Shown: positions 44,679 through 54,620 of the stretch, piece by piece | How positions within the stretch are numbered: the first letter of the stretch is position 1 | Layout: the number at the start of each line of letters is the position of its first letter | NCBI GenBank assembly: GCA_963693315.1 | Contig: OY856188.1 | Span: 145,416,945 to 145,480,944, forward strand | Direction of reading: 5' to 3' | DNA length: 64,000 nucleotides | Source of the DNA: Diogma glabrata | Taxonomy: Eukaryota > Arthropoda > Insecta > Diptera > Cylindrotomidae | Notes under the pieces: generated by a model | Database searches by the model: none | Told to the model about the DNA's origin: nothing | What the model saw: only the letters and a program-made list of their open reading frames with translations | Program-made: the position numbers and the translations under genes

Positions 44679-45286
44679 TGTAACGACTCTTCGTTGGTTC
44701 TTTTAGATTATTGAACAAACACGACAGTAAAAGACAGATCTTTAGCTAACAGAATCTCAAACTTTATTTGTCATCAAATTACAGCAGCTTCCGTTCTTCC
44801 TTACAATAAATTCCAGGGTCTTCAATTTATGTACAATAAACTTCACCGCTTTTCCACAATTTGAATCAATAATATTCGGAATCGTAAAATCTGTATTTAC
44901 TATTCCACTAAGTTCAGATTCTTTCACTATTAGTACCCAGGCTCAAGTACCACCGATTATTCCTTAAACTTGCGAATATTTATCAACACTTTTAATTTCA
45001 AAAGTAAAACTGACTCTCTGATATTTTGTTCGCTTCTTTTATATTCAAAAACAAATAAGCAGAATATTCTGGTACTCACTGTAGTTGTTTCTGGAAAAAA
45101 TAGGCCACTCCTCCTTTTAATTTCATTAATGTAAACAAATTTAATTTACATTAATTTATGCAACTTGTATTAGTTAAAGGGGAGTTAACTTTTACTTCAT
45201 CTTTGAATGTAGAAAACATTTAGGCGGAACGTATTGGTTTTTTATGATTAAATGAAATTAACCCATTCTGGACGAAGTTTATTACA
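44679..45286 (-). repeat. 5' LTR of the Gypsy element
   Basis: 608 bp, nearly identical to 41213-41821. It should hold promoter and R region on the minus strand; no motif was identified with confidence. Confidence 0.95.
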
Positions 45287-45887
45287 ATATTAACAAATTA
45301 TATAAACCAAATAGTTTTTTTCCCTATTATCTCAAAAAATGTTTATGTTAATAAAACTTTCTGAAAACAAAACATTTATATAAACTAAAAATGACAGAAC
45401 AAATTTGTTTACAAAAATCAAAGGAATAGTTGATAAAATTTTTTTACAATTTTGACAAGGTTAAGATAAATTTTTACAAAAATGTTTTTTCAAAATAGGA
45501 AAATAAATATCACTAATCTTCCTCAAATCCGTTTTGATATTAATGCTATTATTATGTTTTAAAATTTCTGTTGACTCCAAAAATTCTCTTTTAAATTTAT
45601 TTTGTTCAGTTAGTAAAACTTCAACAGATTCAAAATTAAAATGTTCAACATCACCTTCCTTAAATTTTGCTAAGCCATGAGAAACTAAAGAAGTTTGCCC
45701 ATGCTTGTCCGTTAAATTTCTTTCAGTAAATTTTAATTGTTTAAAATTAAATGATTTGTTTTTGATTTGCTTTTTAATATTAGGATTTTGCGAATTATCA
45801 ATTATTATGTTGTGGTAGTCATTCATATGTTGTTTTGTCCTAAAAAATAATTTCTTGCTGGTTTGACCAATATAACATTTATTGCAT
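45287..45887 (-). mobile_element. PLE-A copy 2, right of the Gypsy insertion
   Basis: It continues copy 2 from 41212 across the Gypsy element. It carries the end of the GIY-YIG ORF (45885-45461), complete to the stop. Copy 2 is broken off at about 45886 within KCYIGQ, two residues after the Cys cluster begins. The plus-oriented copy 3 starts at that point with a 2-bp overlap (AT). Confidence 0.85.
45461..45885 (-). pseudogene. PLE-A copy 2 GIY-YIG C-terminal part
   Basis: About 140 codons, beginning NKCYIGQTSKKLFFRTKQHM and ending like copies 1 and 3. It differs from copy 1 at one residue that I noticed (HNNSI against HDNSI). The upstream ORF is missing, so no protein is expected. Confidence 0.85.
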
Positions 45888-47851
45888 TCCATTACAACAG
45901 ATTTTAGCAGATGTTGAAAACTTTATTAATAATAATAATTTATCTGATGAAGATAAACAAAAATTAAGAGGTGAAATTAATTTTACAATTAATAGTTTTT
46001 ATAATAAACAAATATTGGTTCCTAAATCAACTAAAAAAATTATTAAAGCTTATCAAAATACTTTTAAATTTATTAGAGATAATTCTAATTTATACATACT
46101 TGATGCTACTAGAAAAAATGGAAAATTTGCTTCAAGATGAAAATACTTATGTTATTATTAATGATGATCCAACAAAAAATTTAATTAACAAAAACACAAA
46201 AATTGTAAAAGATTTATTTATGAAAGGTATAATTGACAACACAACTAAACTTAAATTAATTAATGATGTTGCTACATCTCCAAAAATATATGGTTTAGTC
46301 AAAATTCATAAAGAAGGTATTCCATTGAGACCGGTTGTTTCTAATATTAATTCACCTTGCTATTTTGTTGCTAAATATGTTACTAAAATTCTTAATAATT
46401 TGACAAAATTTAGTAAGTTTAATATTAAAAATTCATTTGATTTTAAACAGAAAATTGATAATATAATTTTACCAAGTGATAGACAATTAATATCTTTCGA
46501 TGTAAAATCACTTTTTACCAATGTTCCTGTTATTTTGGTTTGTGATATTATTAAAAAGAAATGGCATTTGATTGAAGAACATACTCAAATCTTGATGATG
46601 GATTTCATAAATACATATAATTAAATTTTGTGTTGAAGATAATAACTATTTCCAGTATGATGATAAAATTTATAAACAAACATTTGGTTTGGCTATGGGT
46701 AATCCTTTGTCTCCAATACTTGCTGATATTGTTCTAGAAGAATTATTTGAAACTACAAATTTTATGTATACTCCAACTTTTGTTTATAAATATGTAGATG
46801 ACATAATTACAGATATTCCAATAGAACTAATTGAACACACTTTATTACAAATTAATAGTTTTCATCCAAGATTACAGTTTACAATAGAGCTTGAAAATAA
46901 TAATACGTTACCATTCTTAGACCTGCTTTTAACTAGAGTTAATGAAAAAATTATCAGTAATTGGTATTGTAAACCTTCATCAACTAAAGGATTTTAAATT
47001 TCAAATCAAATCATCCGTTTTCAATGAAGAAAAATGTTGCTGTTAATTTTTTCAGAAGAGTTTTAAAACTAAGTGATAAACAACATCATCCTAAAAATAT
47101 AAGAACTGTTGCAAATATATTGGAAAATAACAATTATCCCTATGGTGTTATTAATAATGCAATTATGATTGCCTTAAATGAAAAAGAAATTTTAACTACA
47201 CAAAATTGTTCCGAAAATTTACCAATTACAACAACAAAAGTTTTTAATGGATTGAAATATGTTCCCAAATTATCCGAAAAAATTAAATCTATTGCTAAAA
47301 ATTACAATATCAACATTGCTTTGGAACCAATAAATAGGTTAAAAAAAGTTTTCACACAGACTAAAGATTCATTAAATATATGGGATAAATCGTGTGTTGT
47401 TTATAAAATTAAGTGTAATCCTCCATGCAATAAATGTTATGTTGGTCAAACCAGCAAGAAATTATTTTTTAGGACAAAACAACATATGAATGACGACCAC
47501 AACATAATAATTGATAATTCACAAAATCCTAATATTAAAAAGCAAATCAAAAACAAATCATTTAATTTTAAACAATTAAAATTTACTGAAAGAAATTTAA
47601 CGGACAAGCATGGGCAAACTTCTTTAGTTTCTCATGGCTTAGCAAAATTTAAGGAAGGTGATGTTGAACATTTTAATTTTGAATCTGTTGAAGTTTTACT
47701 AACTGAACAAAATAAATTTAAAAGAGAATTTTTGGAGTCAACAGAAATTTTAAAACATGATAATAGCATTAATATCAAAACGGATTTGAGGAAGATTAGT
47801 GATATTTATTTTCCTATTTTGAAAAAACATTTTTGTAAAAATTTATCTTAA
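45886..47851 (+). pseudogene. PLE-A copy 3 RT + GIY-YIG protein, several breaks
   Basis: It reads IPLQQILADVENFINNN onward. Near 46105 about 45 bp of copy 1 are missing, taking out the DKGNG motif, and the frame changes. 46127-46624 has YGLVKIHKEGIPLRPVVSN and FDVKSLFTNVP. A 4-bp insertion near 46615 ends it. 46689-46997 has AMGNPLSPILADI and YKYVDDI, and intact INSFHPRLQF where copy 1 is shifted. A 1-bp loss near 46986 ends that part. 47024-47851 is a 275-codon frame with the whole thumb-like region and the GIY-YIG domain (CNKCYVGQTS). Each copy keeps parts broken in the other, so the breaks arose after the copies formed. Confidence 0.88.
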
Positions 47852-48160
47852 CCTTGTCAAAATTGTAAAAAAATTTTATCAACTATTCCTTTGATTTTTG
47901 TACACAAATTTGTTCTGTCATTTTTAGTTTATATAAATGTTTTGTTTTCAGAAAGTTTTATTAACATAAACATTTTTTGAGATAATAGGGAAAAAAACTA
48001 TTTGGTTTATATAATTTGTTAATATTTTAAATTTTTGCTTCAAGTTCATTTTTGTATTCATTTTTGAAGTTATTTTTATAACTTTTATTTGTTTTTTGTA
48101 AGTTATTTTCAAAAAAATTTTTTTGTTTAAAAATTTTAAAATGTTGTTGTATGTTTATAG

Positions 48161-48203
48161 AATCCCTGAAGATGACTGTAATTAGCAGTCGAAATATAGG
48201 ATT
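48161..48203 (+). ncRNA. Hammerhead ribozyme-like motif, PLE-A copy 3
   Basis: Same sequence as at 37860-37902, on the plus strand: AATCC, CTGAAGA, stem II, GAAA, TATA, GGATT. All core bases are present. Confidence 0.75.
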
Positions 48204-48290
48204 TATAGAAATAAATAAAACTTGTTTTAAATAATTTTTAAAAAAACAACATTTTCGACTATAAACACTTCAGTTATTAAAATATTTGAA

Positions 48291-48489
<199 letters not shown>

Positions 48490-48612
48490 TTTTTTTTTTG
48501 TTTTTTCGTCTCCGCTTATCATATATAGTCGTTTGGCAAAAAAATGTTTCCGAAATTCCGAGATGAAGCCGTTTGCAATAGGTAGATTTTTATATCAAAT
48601 CTACCTAAAACC

Positions 48613-48718
48613 TCGTTTCATAAGACGTTTTATCGCACTTATCCTTTAGAAAACTCCCCGCTACTCGGGTCGTTTTCTAAACAGATTGCGTGCGATAAAA
48701 TCGTCAATTATGAAACTC
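48613..48718. mobile_element. Small foldback element
   Basis: The arms contain GTTTCATAAGACGTTTTATC and its near-inverse GATAAAATCGTCAATTATGAAAC, plus TTTAGAAAA / TTTTCTAAA. The centre is CCCCGCTACTCGGG. To its left, 48578-48606 is AGGTAGATTTTTATATC / AAATCTACCT. No coding capacity. Confidence 0.6.
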
Positions 48719-48887
48719 GTTTCTTAATACACTATTTTCGAATTTTCAAAATGTTTAGCGAGTTTATAAAATTCAAAAACTGATTCACTTAACAATTCCG
48801 TCGTGCAGTTGTGCGTAAAACTTTGTATATATACTCAAACTGAAAGGAAGATTACACACTTGGTTCAATAGAAGTCCTCGCTTTGCA

Positions 48888-49075
48888 GTGGCGTAGCGAC
48901 ATACGGGTTTGTTCGGGTTCAAACCCCCCGCATTGAAATTTTAAAATTTCTGTAATCTAGAAGAATTGCTCTAATATTCTAATATTAAGATTTTTTCCCT
49001 GGTATCTTACGAATAAATTGAACAGTTGCTTTCTTTTCGTTCCTCAGAATCCCCTCCTTCCATCTTCCTGTCAGA
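48888..49075. repeat. Direct repeat, copy 1 (CAGTGGCGTAGC start)
   Basis: CAGTGGCGTAGCGACATACG through ATCTTACGAATAAATTGAAC and TTTCTTTTCGTTCC recurs at 49504-49680 at about 85-90% identity. Between the copies lies AT-rich DNA without a gene. CAGTGGCGTAGC resembles ends of hAT-type elements, but no inverted partner was found. Confidence 0.7.
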
Positions 49076-49503
49076 CCTGACGCCGAGGGGGGTTTTGGGG
49101 GTTGTGACACCCTTCCAAGAATTTTCCCATTCGGCAAATTCGGCATTTTTACGAAAAGAATTTTCCAATTCGGCAATTTTACGATTTTATTAAAGTTAAG
49201 TTAAGTTTATTAAAGTTATTTAAGCAAACATTTAAATTTTCGCAGCGATTCCCACTTTTTGTTCAGTATCACTTATTTATTTTCTTTGTCATTCGGCAAA
49301 TTACGATTTTAAAATCTTTACGGCAACTCGACTTAAAATAGCCGAAGCAGAAAAATCTGGATGAATGACTAATACATTTTTAAATAAAATCAATAATTTA
49401 TATAAATAAATTATTGTAATTATAATCAACGGAACAAACTTTTTTGGTATATATTTATTATAACATGTTTCGAATGTAAACATTCATCGTCAGATTACCA
49501 AAA

Positions 49504-49680
49504 TCAGTGGCGTAGCGACATACGGGTTTATTCGGGCTTAAATCCTCCCATTGAAATTTTAAAGTTTCTGTCTTCTAGACGAATTGCTCTAATATTCTAA
49601 TATTTAGATTTTTTCCCTGGCATCTTACGAATGAATTGAACAGTTGCTTTCTTTTCGTTCCACAGAACCCCACCCTCCAC
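49504..49680. repeat. Direct repeat, copy 2
   Basis: CAGTGGCGTAGCGACATACG followed by the same block as 48888-49075. Its right end passes into the LINE-C fragment near 49690. Confidence 0.7.
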
Positions 49681-49769
49681 TATGTTGTCATAGTGATAGC
49701 ACACATACTCACTAGCACACATACTCAAAAAGTTACTATAAGTAGTACTATCAGAACCACCCCTTAACC

Positions 49770-50304
49770 TTGGCCCTGTGTTAAGCAATATCGCTCGACC
49801 TGCACTCAGACGCTCGCATGCTCTCATGCGTGAACATAAAAAGGTAACCAACAACATCACGTTACCCTTGCACGAATATTGCGGTGACCACACTCGTTGT
49901 CGATTGAAGTCAAGAAAGCCTCCACATAAAACTGCCAGCAACCTGCTGGCAACTAATGGTAATATCTTGGATGTCTGGGACAGCTCCTGGCATCATCAAT
50001 ACAACTGGCCTTTCTATTACTAACCCGACTTCTACCCAACCTGGTTTCGATCTGCCACGTCATACCTGGACTACACTAAACCGAATAAGAACGAATCATG
50101 GACGTTGTGCTGATTCTTTCTACATGTGGGGCATTTCAGAGTCCCATGAGTGTGACTGCGGCGCTCCACAGTAAACCATAAAACACATTGCAACTGTGTG
50201 TCTAATTCGACGGTACAATGGCGACATCCCAGACATCCATTTGGCAACTCCCGATGTAGTAGCATGGATAGACTCGCTCGATGTAAACATCTAATATTCA
50301 AATG
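49770..50304 (+). pseudogene. LINE-C ORF2 C-terminus
   Basis: Three broken pieces of one protein tail. 49778-50020 reads RPALRRSHALMREHKKV and PLHEYCGDHTR; a 1-bp shift follows near 50020. Then STQPGFDLPRHTW and LNRIRTNHGRCADSF; then CDCGAPQ and a TAA where the frame continues with HIATVC, RRYNGD and VVAWIDSLDVNI to the stop near 50293. The C-x-C...H...C set is the zinc knuckle at the end of many non-LTR ORF2 proteins, and LNRIRTNHGR is a common block just before it. It differs from LINE-A and LINE-B. Confidence 0.8.
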
Positions 50305-50502
50305 TTCTGCCCAATGTTCAAATATTTTACTTTGTCCTTTTTTACTAAAAGACGCGCAATCAAATTGAATGTAAGTTCATTTAATGTATATCCATGCTTT
50401 GTTTTAGGTAGATTTCATAGAAGAATCTACCTATTTTAAGTTTAATTTTTAATGTGTCACAAAAAAACCATACGCTAAATAAAAAAAATAGTGATACAAT
50501 AA

Positions 50503-51134
50503 GGGCAATGATACATGTAAAAGAAATGTCTTTCAGACATAAAAAATTTGGCATCTAATTGGTTGAGGGGCGGTAACAAGTTTTAAATTTTACGAAAATA
50601 TTTTTGACTGGAAGACAGAAAAAATATCTTTAAGACATAAAAATATAACCAAAAAAGATATTTTTTGCTTGACAATTAAAACTGATTAACTGAAAAATGG
50701 ATTTTAAAAGTAAGTTTTACCTATAATCGATTACAATTAACTTAATTTGATGATTTAATTACAATTAAAATAATTTGTTTACTTTAGGCGATAATCGCAA
50801 CAAAAAAATAAAAATTTGGTCTAATGTGAAAATGCCTAAATCTATATGAATAAGTAAACAAATTATTTTAACTGTAATTAAATAATAAAATTAAGTTAAT
50901 TGTAATTGATTATTGGTAAAACTTACTTTTAAAATCCATTTTTCAAGTAATCAGTTTCAATTGTCAAGCAAAAAATATCTTTTTAGGTTATGTTTTTATG
51001 TCTTAAAGATTTTTTTTTCTGTCTTTCAGTCAAAAATATTTTGGCAAAATTTAAAAATTGTTGCCGCCCCTCAACCAATTAGATGCGAAATTTTTTATGT
51101 CTGAAAGACATTTATTTTATATGTATCATCGCCC
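50503..51134. mobile_element. PIF/Harbinger-like MITE with long arms
   Basis: TIRs begin GGGCAATGATACAT (50503) and end ATGTATCATCGCCC (51134), flanked by TAA on both sides (50500-50502 and 51135-51137). The arms run on for about 270 bp: GTCTTTCAGACATAAAAAAT, CTTGACAATTAAAACTGATT and TTTTAAAAGTAAGTTTTACC all return inverted. The centre, near 50785-50850, contains GCGATAATCGC. No transposase. Confidence 0.85.
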
Positions 51135-51159
51135 TAATTTGGAAAAAATAACAAATATT

Positions 51160-51375
51160 ACGTCAAATGTAACTTGTTCCACATATTTTTATTTCAAAAT
51201 TTATGCAAATTTGTAATTTCAATTTAGAATAAACATTTTTTTTAAAATATTTTACTTGCGGCGAATAAAAAACAGTATATGATGCACGGACATAAGCTAT
51301 TTTGGACTTAATGTGGATGCAACTCCACATACGACCAAAATCTTTAGCTTTACGTCCTAGCATCATAATGTACTA
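51160..51375 (-). mobile_element. R-family repeat (hairpin plus part of the body), minus strand
   Basis: On the minus strand: GTACATTATGATGCTAGGAC, then hairpin, TATACTGTTTTTTATTCGCC and the first 90 bp of the body (TGTGGAACAAGTTACATTTG). The apex of the hairpin is shorter than at 22000-22060. Confidence 0.8.
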
Positions 51376-51889
51376 TTCTGGCGTCTTTTATTTATGCCAC
51401 TGGTCTACTATTTTGTCTACTATTCTTTCTTTATGAGTACATCTGTAGTCCTATTCCTGTACATCGTGAAATAGGATTTGAGAAAAAAATTACAGCAATT
51501 TTTTCATAACTAGTATTCCGTGCCGGAAATAACAAATAACAATTTCGTAGATCGGACAATAAATAAGATCGGACAAAACAAAGTGTCCTGGAAATTGTTC
51601 TAAATACAAAACAAAATTAATTGTGTTAGAATAGTTAAAATGATATCTAACGCCTTGATAATTTGATTAATCAGGAAAATCATTTTTCATCCCTTCCTAG
51701 ACACAGGTTTGAGGCGAATCAATAGTTAATGTGTCATTCAGTTTCAAATAAGTTTAAGTTTCAAAATCACTAGCACAAAAATTTCTATTTAAAAATAACC
51801 AAAATTATCATTTTTTAAAGTTAATTAAAAATTATTCGAAATTTGTTTTATAAAAGTTAATTAAAATTATTCGATATTTTTGTTTTATA

Positions 51890-53335
51890 TTGCACCAACT
51901 CTCACCAAAATATTTTATAAATCCTATAAATCTGGTATTTTTCCATCCTGCTGGAAGTTGGCCAATGTCCAGCCTGTCCCAAAAAAGGAACAAAATGTGA
52001 TATTTCAAATTACAGACCAATAGCCTTACTCCCAGTCCTGTTTAAAATATACGAGCAATATATTAATTCACACATATCCCAATTTTTGGAGGACAACCAT
52101 TTGATATCATGACAGCCAATACGGTTTTAAAAACAAAAGATCAACAACCGATCTATTGAACTATGTAGCACATCTTTGGAATAGCATACTTGAGAAAGGT
52201 GGTGAAACGTACGTAATCGCATTAGACATCTCAACAGCATTTGATCGAGTCTGGCATGCCAACTTGATCAACAAGCTCGTTGCGTACGGTTTTCATCCCG
52301 CAGTTGTGAAGTTGATTCAAAATTTTCTGTCTAACCGATACATCTCGGGATCTATAGATGGCTTTATTTCTGAGTCCAAATTAATTAACGCTGATGAACC
52401 CAAGGCTCAGTTTTATCTCCCACTTTATTTTTAATTTATATCAACGAACTGTTGCAAATCACCAATAACCCAATAAATAGTTTTGTAGATGATAGTACAC
52501 TGCACAAGTCATTCGTCCCCCTATCTTCAAAGGGTAAAATGCATGAAGAAATAAATCCCGCCCGTAGAGACGCTGCCATAAATGCAAACGAGGACCTGAA
52601 AAAAGTCGCCGATTGGGGTGACAAAAATTTGGTCAATTTTAATTCCACCAAAACACAGCTATTGATTGTTTCCAGATCAAAGACCGAGTTTCCCAATGAT
52701 ATTTCAATTAATATGTGTAACGACCAAATAGACGAATGTGAAAACATTCGTTTATTGGGAGTCAAAATTTCCAATGACTTACTCTGGAACGATCATATCA
52801 TGGCCATGGCAAAGAGCGCGTCAAGAAAACTCGGCCTCCTCAATAGATGTAAAAAATATTTTTCTCCGTATCAATTACTCCACATTTATAAGTCCTATAT
52901 TCGTCCCTGCATGGAGTATTGTTGTCAAGTTTGGGGCGCTGCATCTGTTACCATCTTGGGCCTTTTGGACTCTGTTGAAAAGCGTGCTATACGAATTGTT
53001 GGTGATCGAAATTTAACATTAAATCTTGATTCCCTACAACATCGTCGCACTGTTGCTGATCTCGTTGTTTTTTATAAATATAAATATCGTCACTAGCAGT
53101 GCTCGGATGAAATTAGATCTATAATGCCTCAGACATCTTCTTATCCTTGTTCAACTCGTCAATCTGTTTGTGCAAATAGTCAAACTGTCGGGATTACTCC
53201 TTGCCCTAGTAACAAAATGCAAAGGGATTTCTTTGTGCGTACATCGTACAAATGGAATGCTTTGCCTGAATCAATAGTCTCGAGTGCCTTCAATCCACAA
53301 AGATTTAAATAAAGCGTCCACCAACACCAAAGTTA
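51890..53335 (+). pseudogene. LINE-A RT region and 3' end
   Basis: Broken frames of one ORF2. 51950-52110 contains WKLANVQPVPKKGTK-like and ISNYRPIALLPVL sequence. 52156-52434 has IALDISTAFDRVWHANLINK, then a shift and change where GVPQGS is expected (DEPKAQF). 52452-53096 has NSFVDDSTLHKS, the catalytic site with FVDD in place of FADD, then NDHIMAMAKSASRKLG, SYIRPCMEYCCQVWG and NLTLNLDSLQHRR. 53124-53312 ends with QRDFFVRTSYKWNALPE. GCGTCCACCAACACC at 53316 begins the 3' UTR, which is cut soon after. It belongs to the same family as the minus-strand copy at 12005-13890, which keeps the endonuclease that this one lacks. Confidence 0.88.
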
Positions 53336-53604
53336 ATTAAAAATAATTTAAAATAGTTAAAAAAAATCATTAATCTATTTTTTAAAAAATTATTAATTAA
53401 AAAAATTAAAATTAAGGAAACATTAAAATGAGATATCTATTATTGTAATGAATTATTAATAAAACTAATTAATTGGTTTATTGGGTTAAACTATTAAGTC
53501 TTATAAAATAATCCTTAAGTCTTATAAAATAAATGTACAAAAATCGAAAATCTAATGAACAGCTACTTTTTGCTTGCAAAATTAGAAAAATATTAATATA
53601 ATTG

Positions 53605-53778
53605 TACATTATGATGCTAGGAAGCAAAGCTAAATATTTTGGACGTATGTGAAGTTTTTATTTAAAAAAAATGTTTATTCTAAATTAATATTATACATTT
53701 GCATAAATTTTGAAATAAAAATTTGTGGAACAAGTTACCTTTGACAAAATATTTATTTTCTTTTCCAAATTATTGTAT
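53605..53778 (+). mobile_element. R-family repeat, left part
   Basis: GTACATTATGATGCTAGGAA, a shortened hairpin, then the body (GTGGAACAAGTTACCTTTGA). It is interrupted at CTATT by the short LINE-A derivative and resumes at 54391. Confidence 0.8.
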
Positions 53779-53783
53779 AACTA

Positions 53784-54390
53784 TTTTTTTTTTTTTTTTT
53801 TTTTAATAAAATGTGTTGTGTAGTAGGAATTACAATATGTGTCACAATAACACATAAAAACCTTTTAAGACCAAGGTCCCACAACAACATACGTTCAAAG
53901 GTGTTGATGGACGTAAATCTTTCTTTTTTTGTATTTTTATATTTTTTGATAAAGAATGGATAACTAAAAAAAAAATCCTATCACTGACAAAATATGACAT
54001 AGGCCAATATTTTATGATAGAATAGAGAAAATAAAAGTAAATTAAAAAGTAAATAGCAAATTATTACAAAAATTTGCTGAAACAAAACAAAAATGTAGTT
54101 GCCAATAATCCAGCCGGTTGCATATTCCTTGATCCTGTGACGCACTCTCTTTCTTAAAGATTAAAGCCCACACATAATTATATGAAGGCTAACTTCTTCA
54201 AGAAATAGCGTCTCATCATCAATGATTATTTAACAGCTAAGATTGAGGGTGCTACCGTTGACTGAATACAGTTCAGGCTAGTGATATCTCACTGCTATTG
54301 CCAGTGGTGTGTGATATTTCACGTCAACTCGTATGTCAATAGCAGGGACTGGAGTACGCGGGGTAGAATTAAGAAATTGTCGAATTAAGA
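53784..54390 (-). mobile_element. Short LINE-A derivative with target duplication
   Basis: On the minus strand: 5' part from 54390 with GTACTCCAGTCCCTGCTATT, then GCCAATAATCCAG (plus strand), then a direct join to the 3' end (ACGTCCATCAACACCTTTG, TACACAACACATTTTATT) and a poly(A) tail (T run 53784-53804). AACTA flanks both sides (53779-53783 and 54391-54395); the R-family body has this site once, which proves insertion. About 24 bp at its 5' edge (54367-54390) do not match the other copy. Confidence 0.88.
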
Positions 54391-54620
54391 AACTATGACA
54401 ACAAATGATAACAACTATTTTAATTGGATAATGAAGTTTTGAATTTAACGGTTGCTCTGATAAAAATTTATATTCTATATAGAATTTAAACAAATACAAA
54501 TGTTTTTTGCTTTTTTGGTCGTAGCTATGACAACAAAATATATGGTTAAAAAGTGACACTTTAAGGCCGCAAATCACAGTAATAAAGTAACACTTTAATA
54601 CATAGGCGAATAAAAAATTA
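54391..54620 (+). mobile_element. R-family repeat, right part
   Basis: Continues from 53778: CTATGACAACAAATGATAAC to AATACATAGGCGAATAAAAA, matching 22400-22620 with about 10% change by eye. Confidence 0.8.

Larger units (their letters stand above)
41213..45286 (-). mobile_element. Ty3/Gypsy LTR retrotransposon, internally deleted
   Basis: Two LTRs (41213-41821 and 44679-45286) beginning TG and ending CA bracket one minus-strand ORF. The 4-bp ATAT is duplicated on both sides (41209-41212 and 45287-45290), and removing the element restores the PLE-A sequence seen at 38041-38070. I saw three LTR differences: one A/T, one C/T and one 1-bp indel, which points to a recent insertion. Protease, RT and most of RNase H are deleted, so it depends on other copies. 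Confidence 0.95.
45886..48290 (+). mobile_element. PLE-A copy 3, inverted, 5'-truncated
   Basis: It starts inside the RT region (TCCATTACAACAGATTTTAG, equal to copy 1 near 40222 inverted) and runs through the GIY-YIG domain and 3' region to 48290, where a (TA)n tract begins. Its 3' end stops about 60 bp earlier than that of copy 1. Copies 2 and 3 thus meet head to head. Confidence 0.9.

Noticed and set aside
44238..44683. Three overlapping plus-strand frames rich in Cys/Leu
   Set aside because: They are the antisense of the Gln-rich repeats of the Gypsy Gag.
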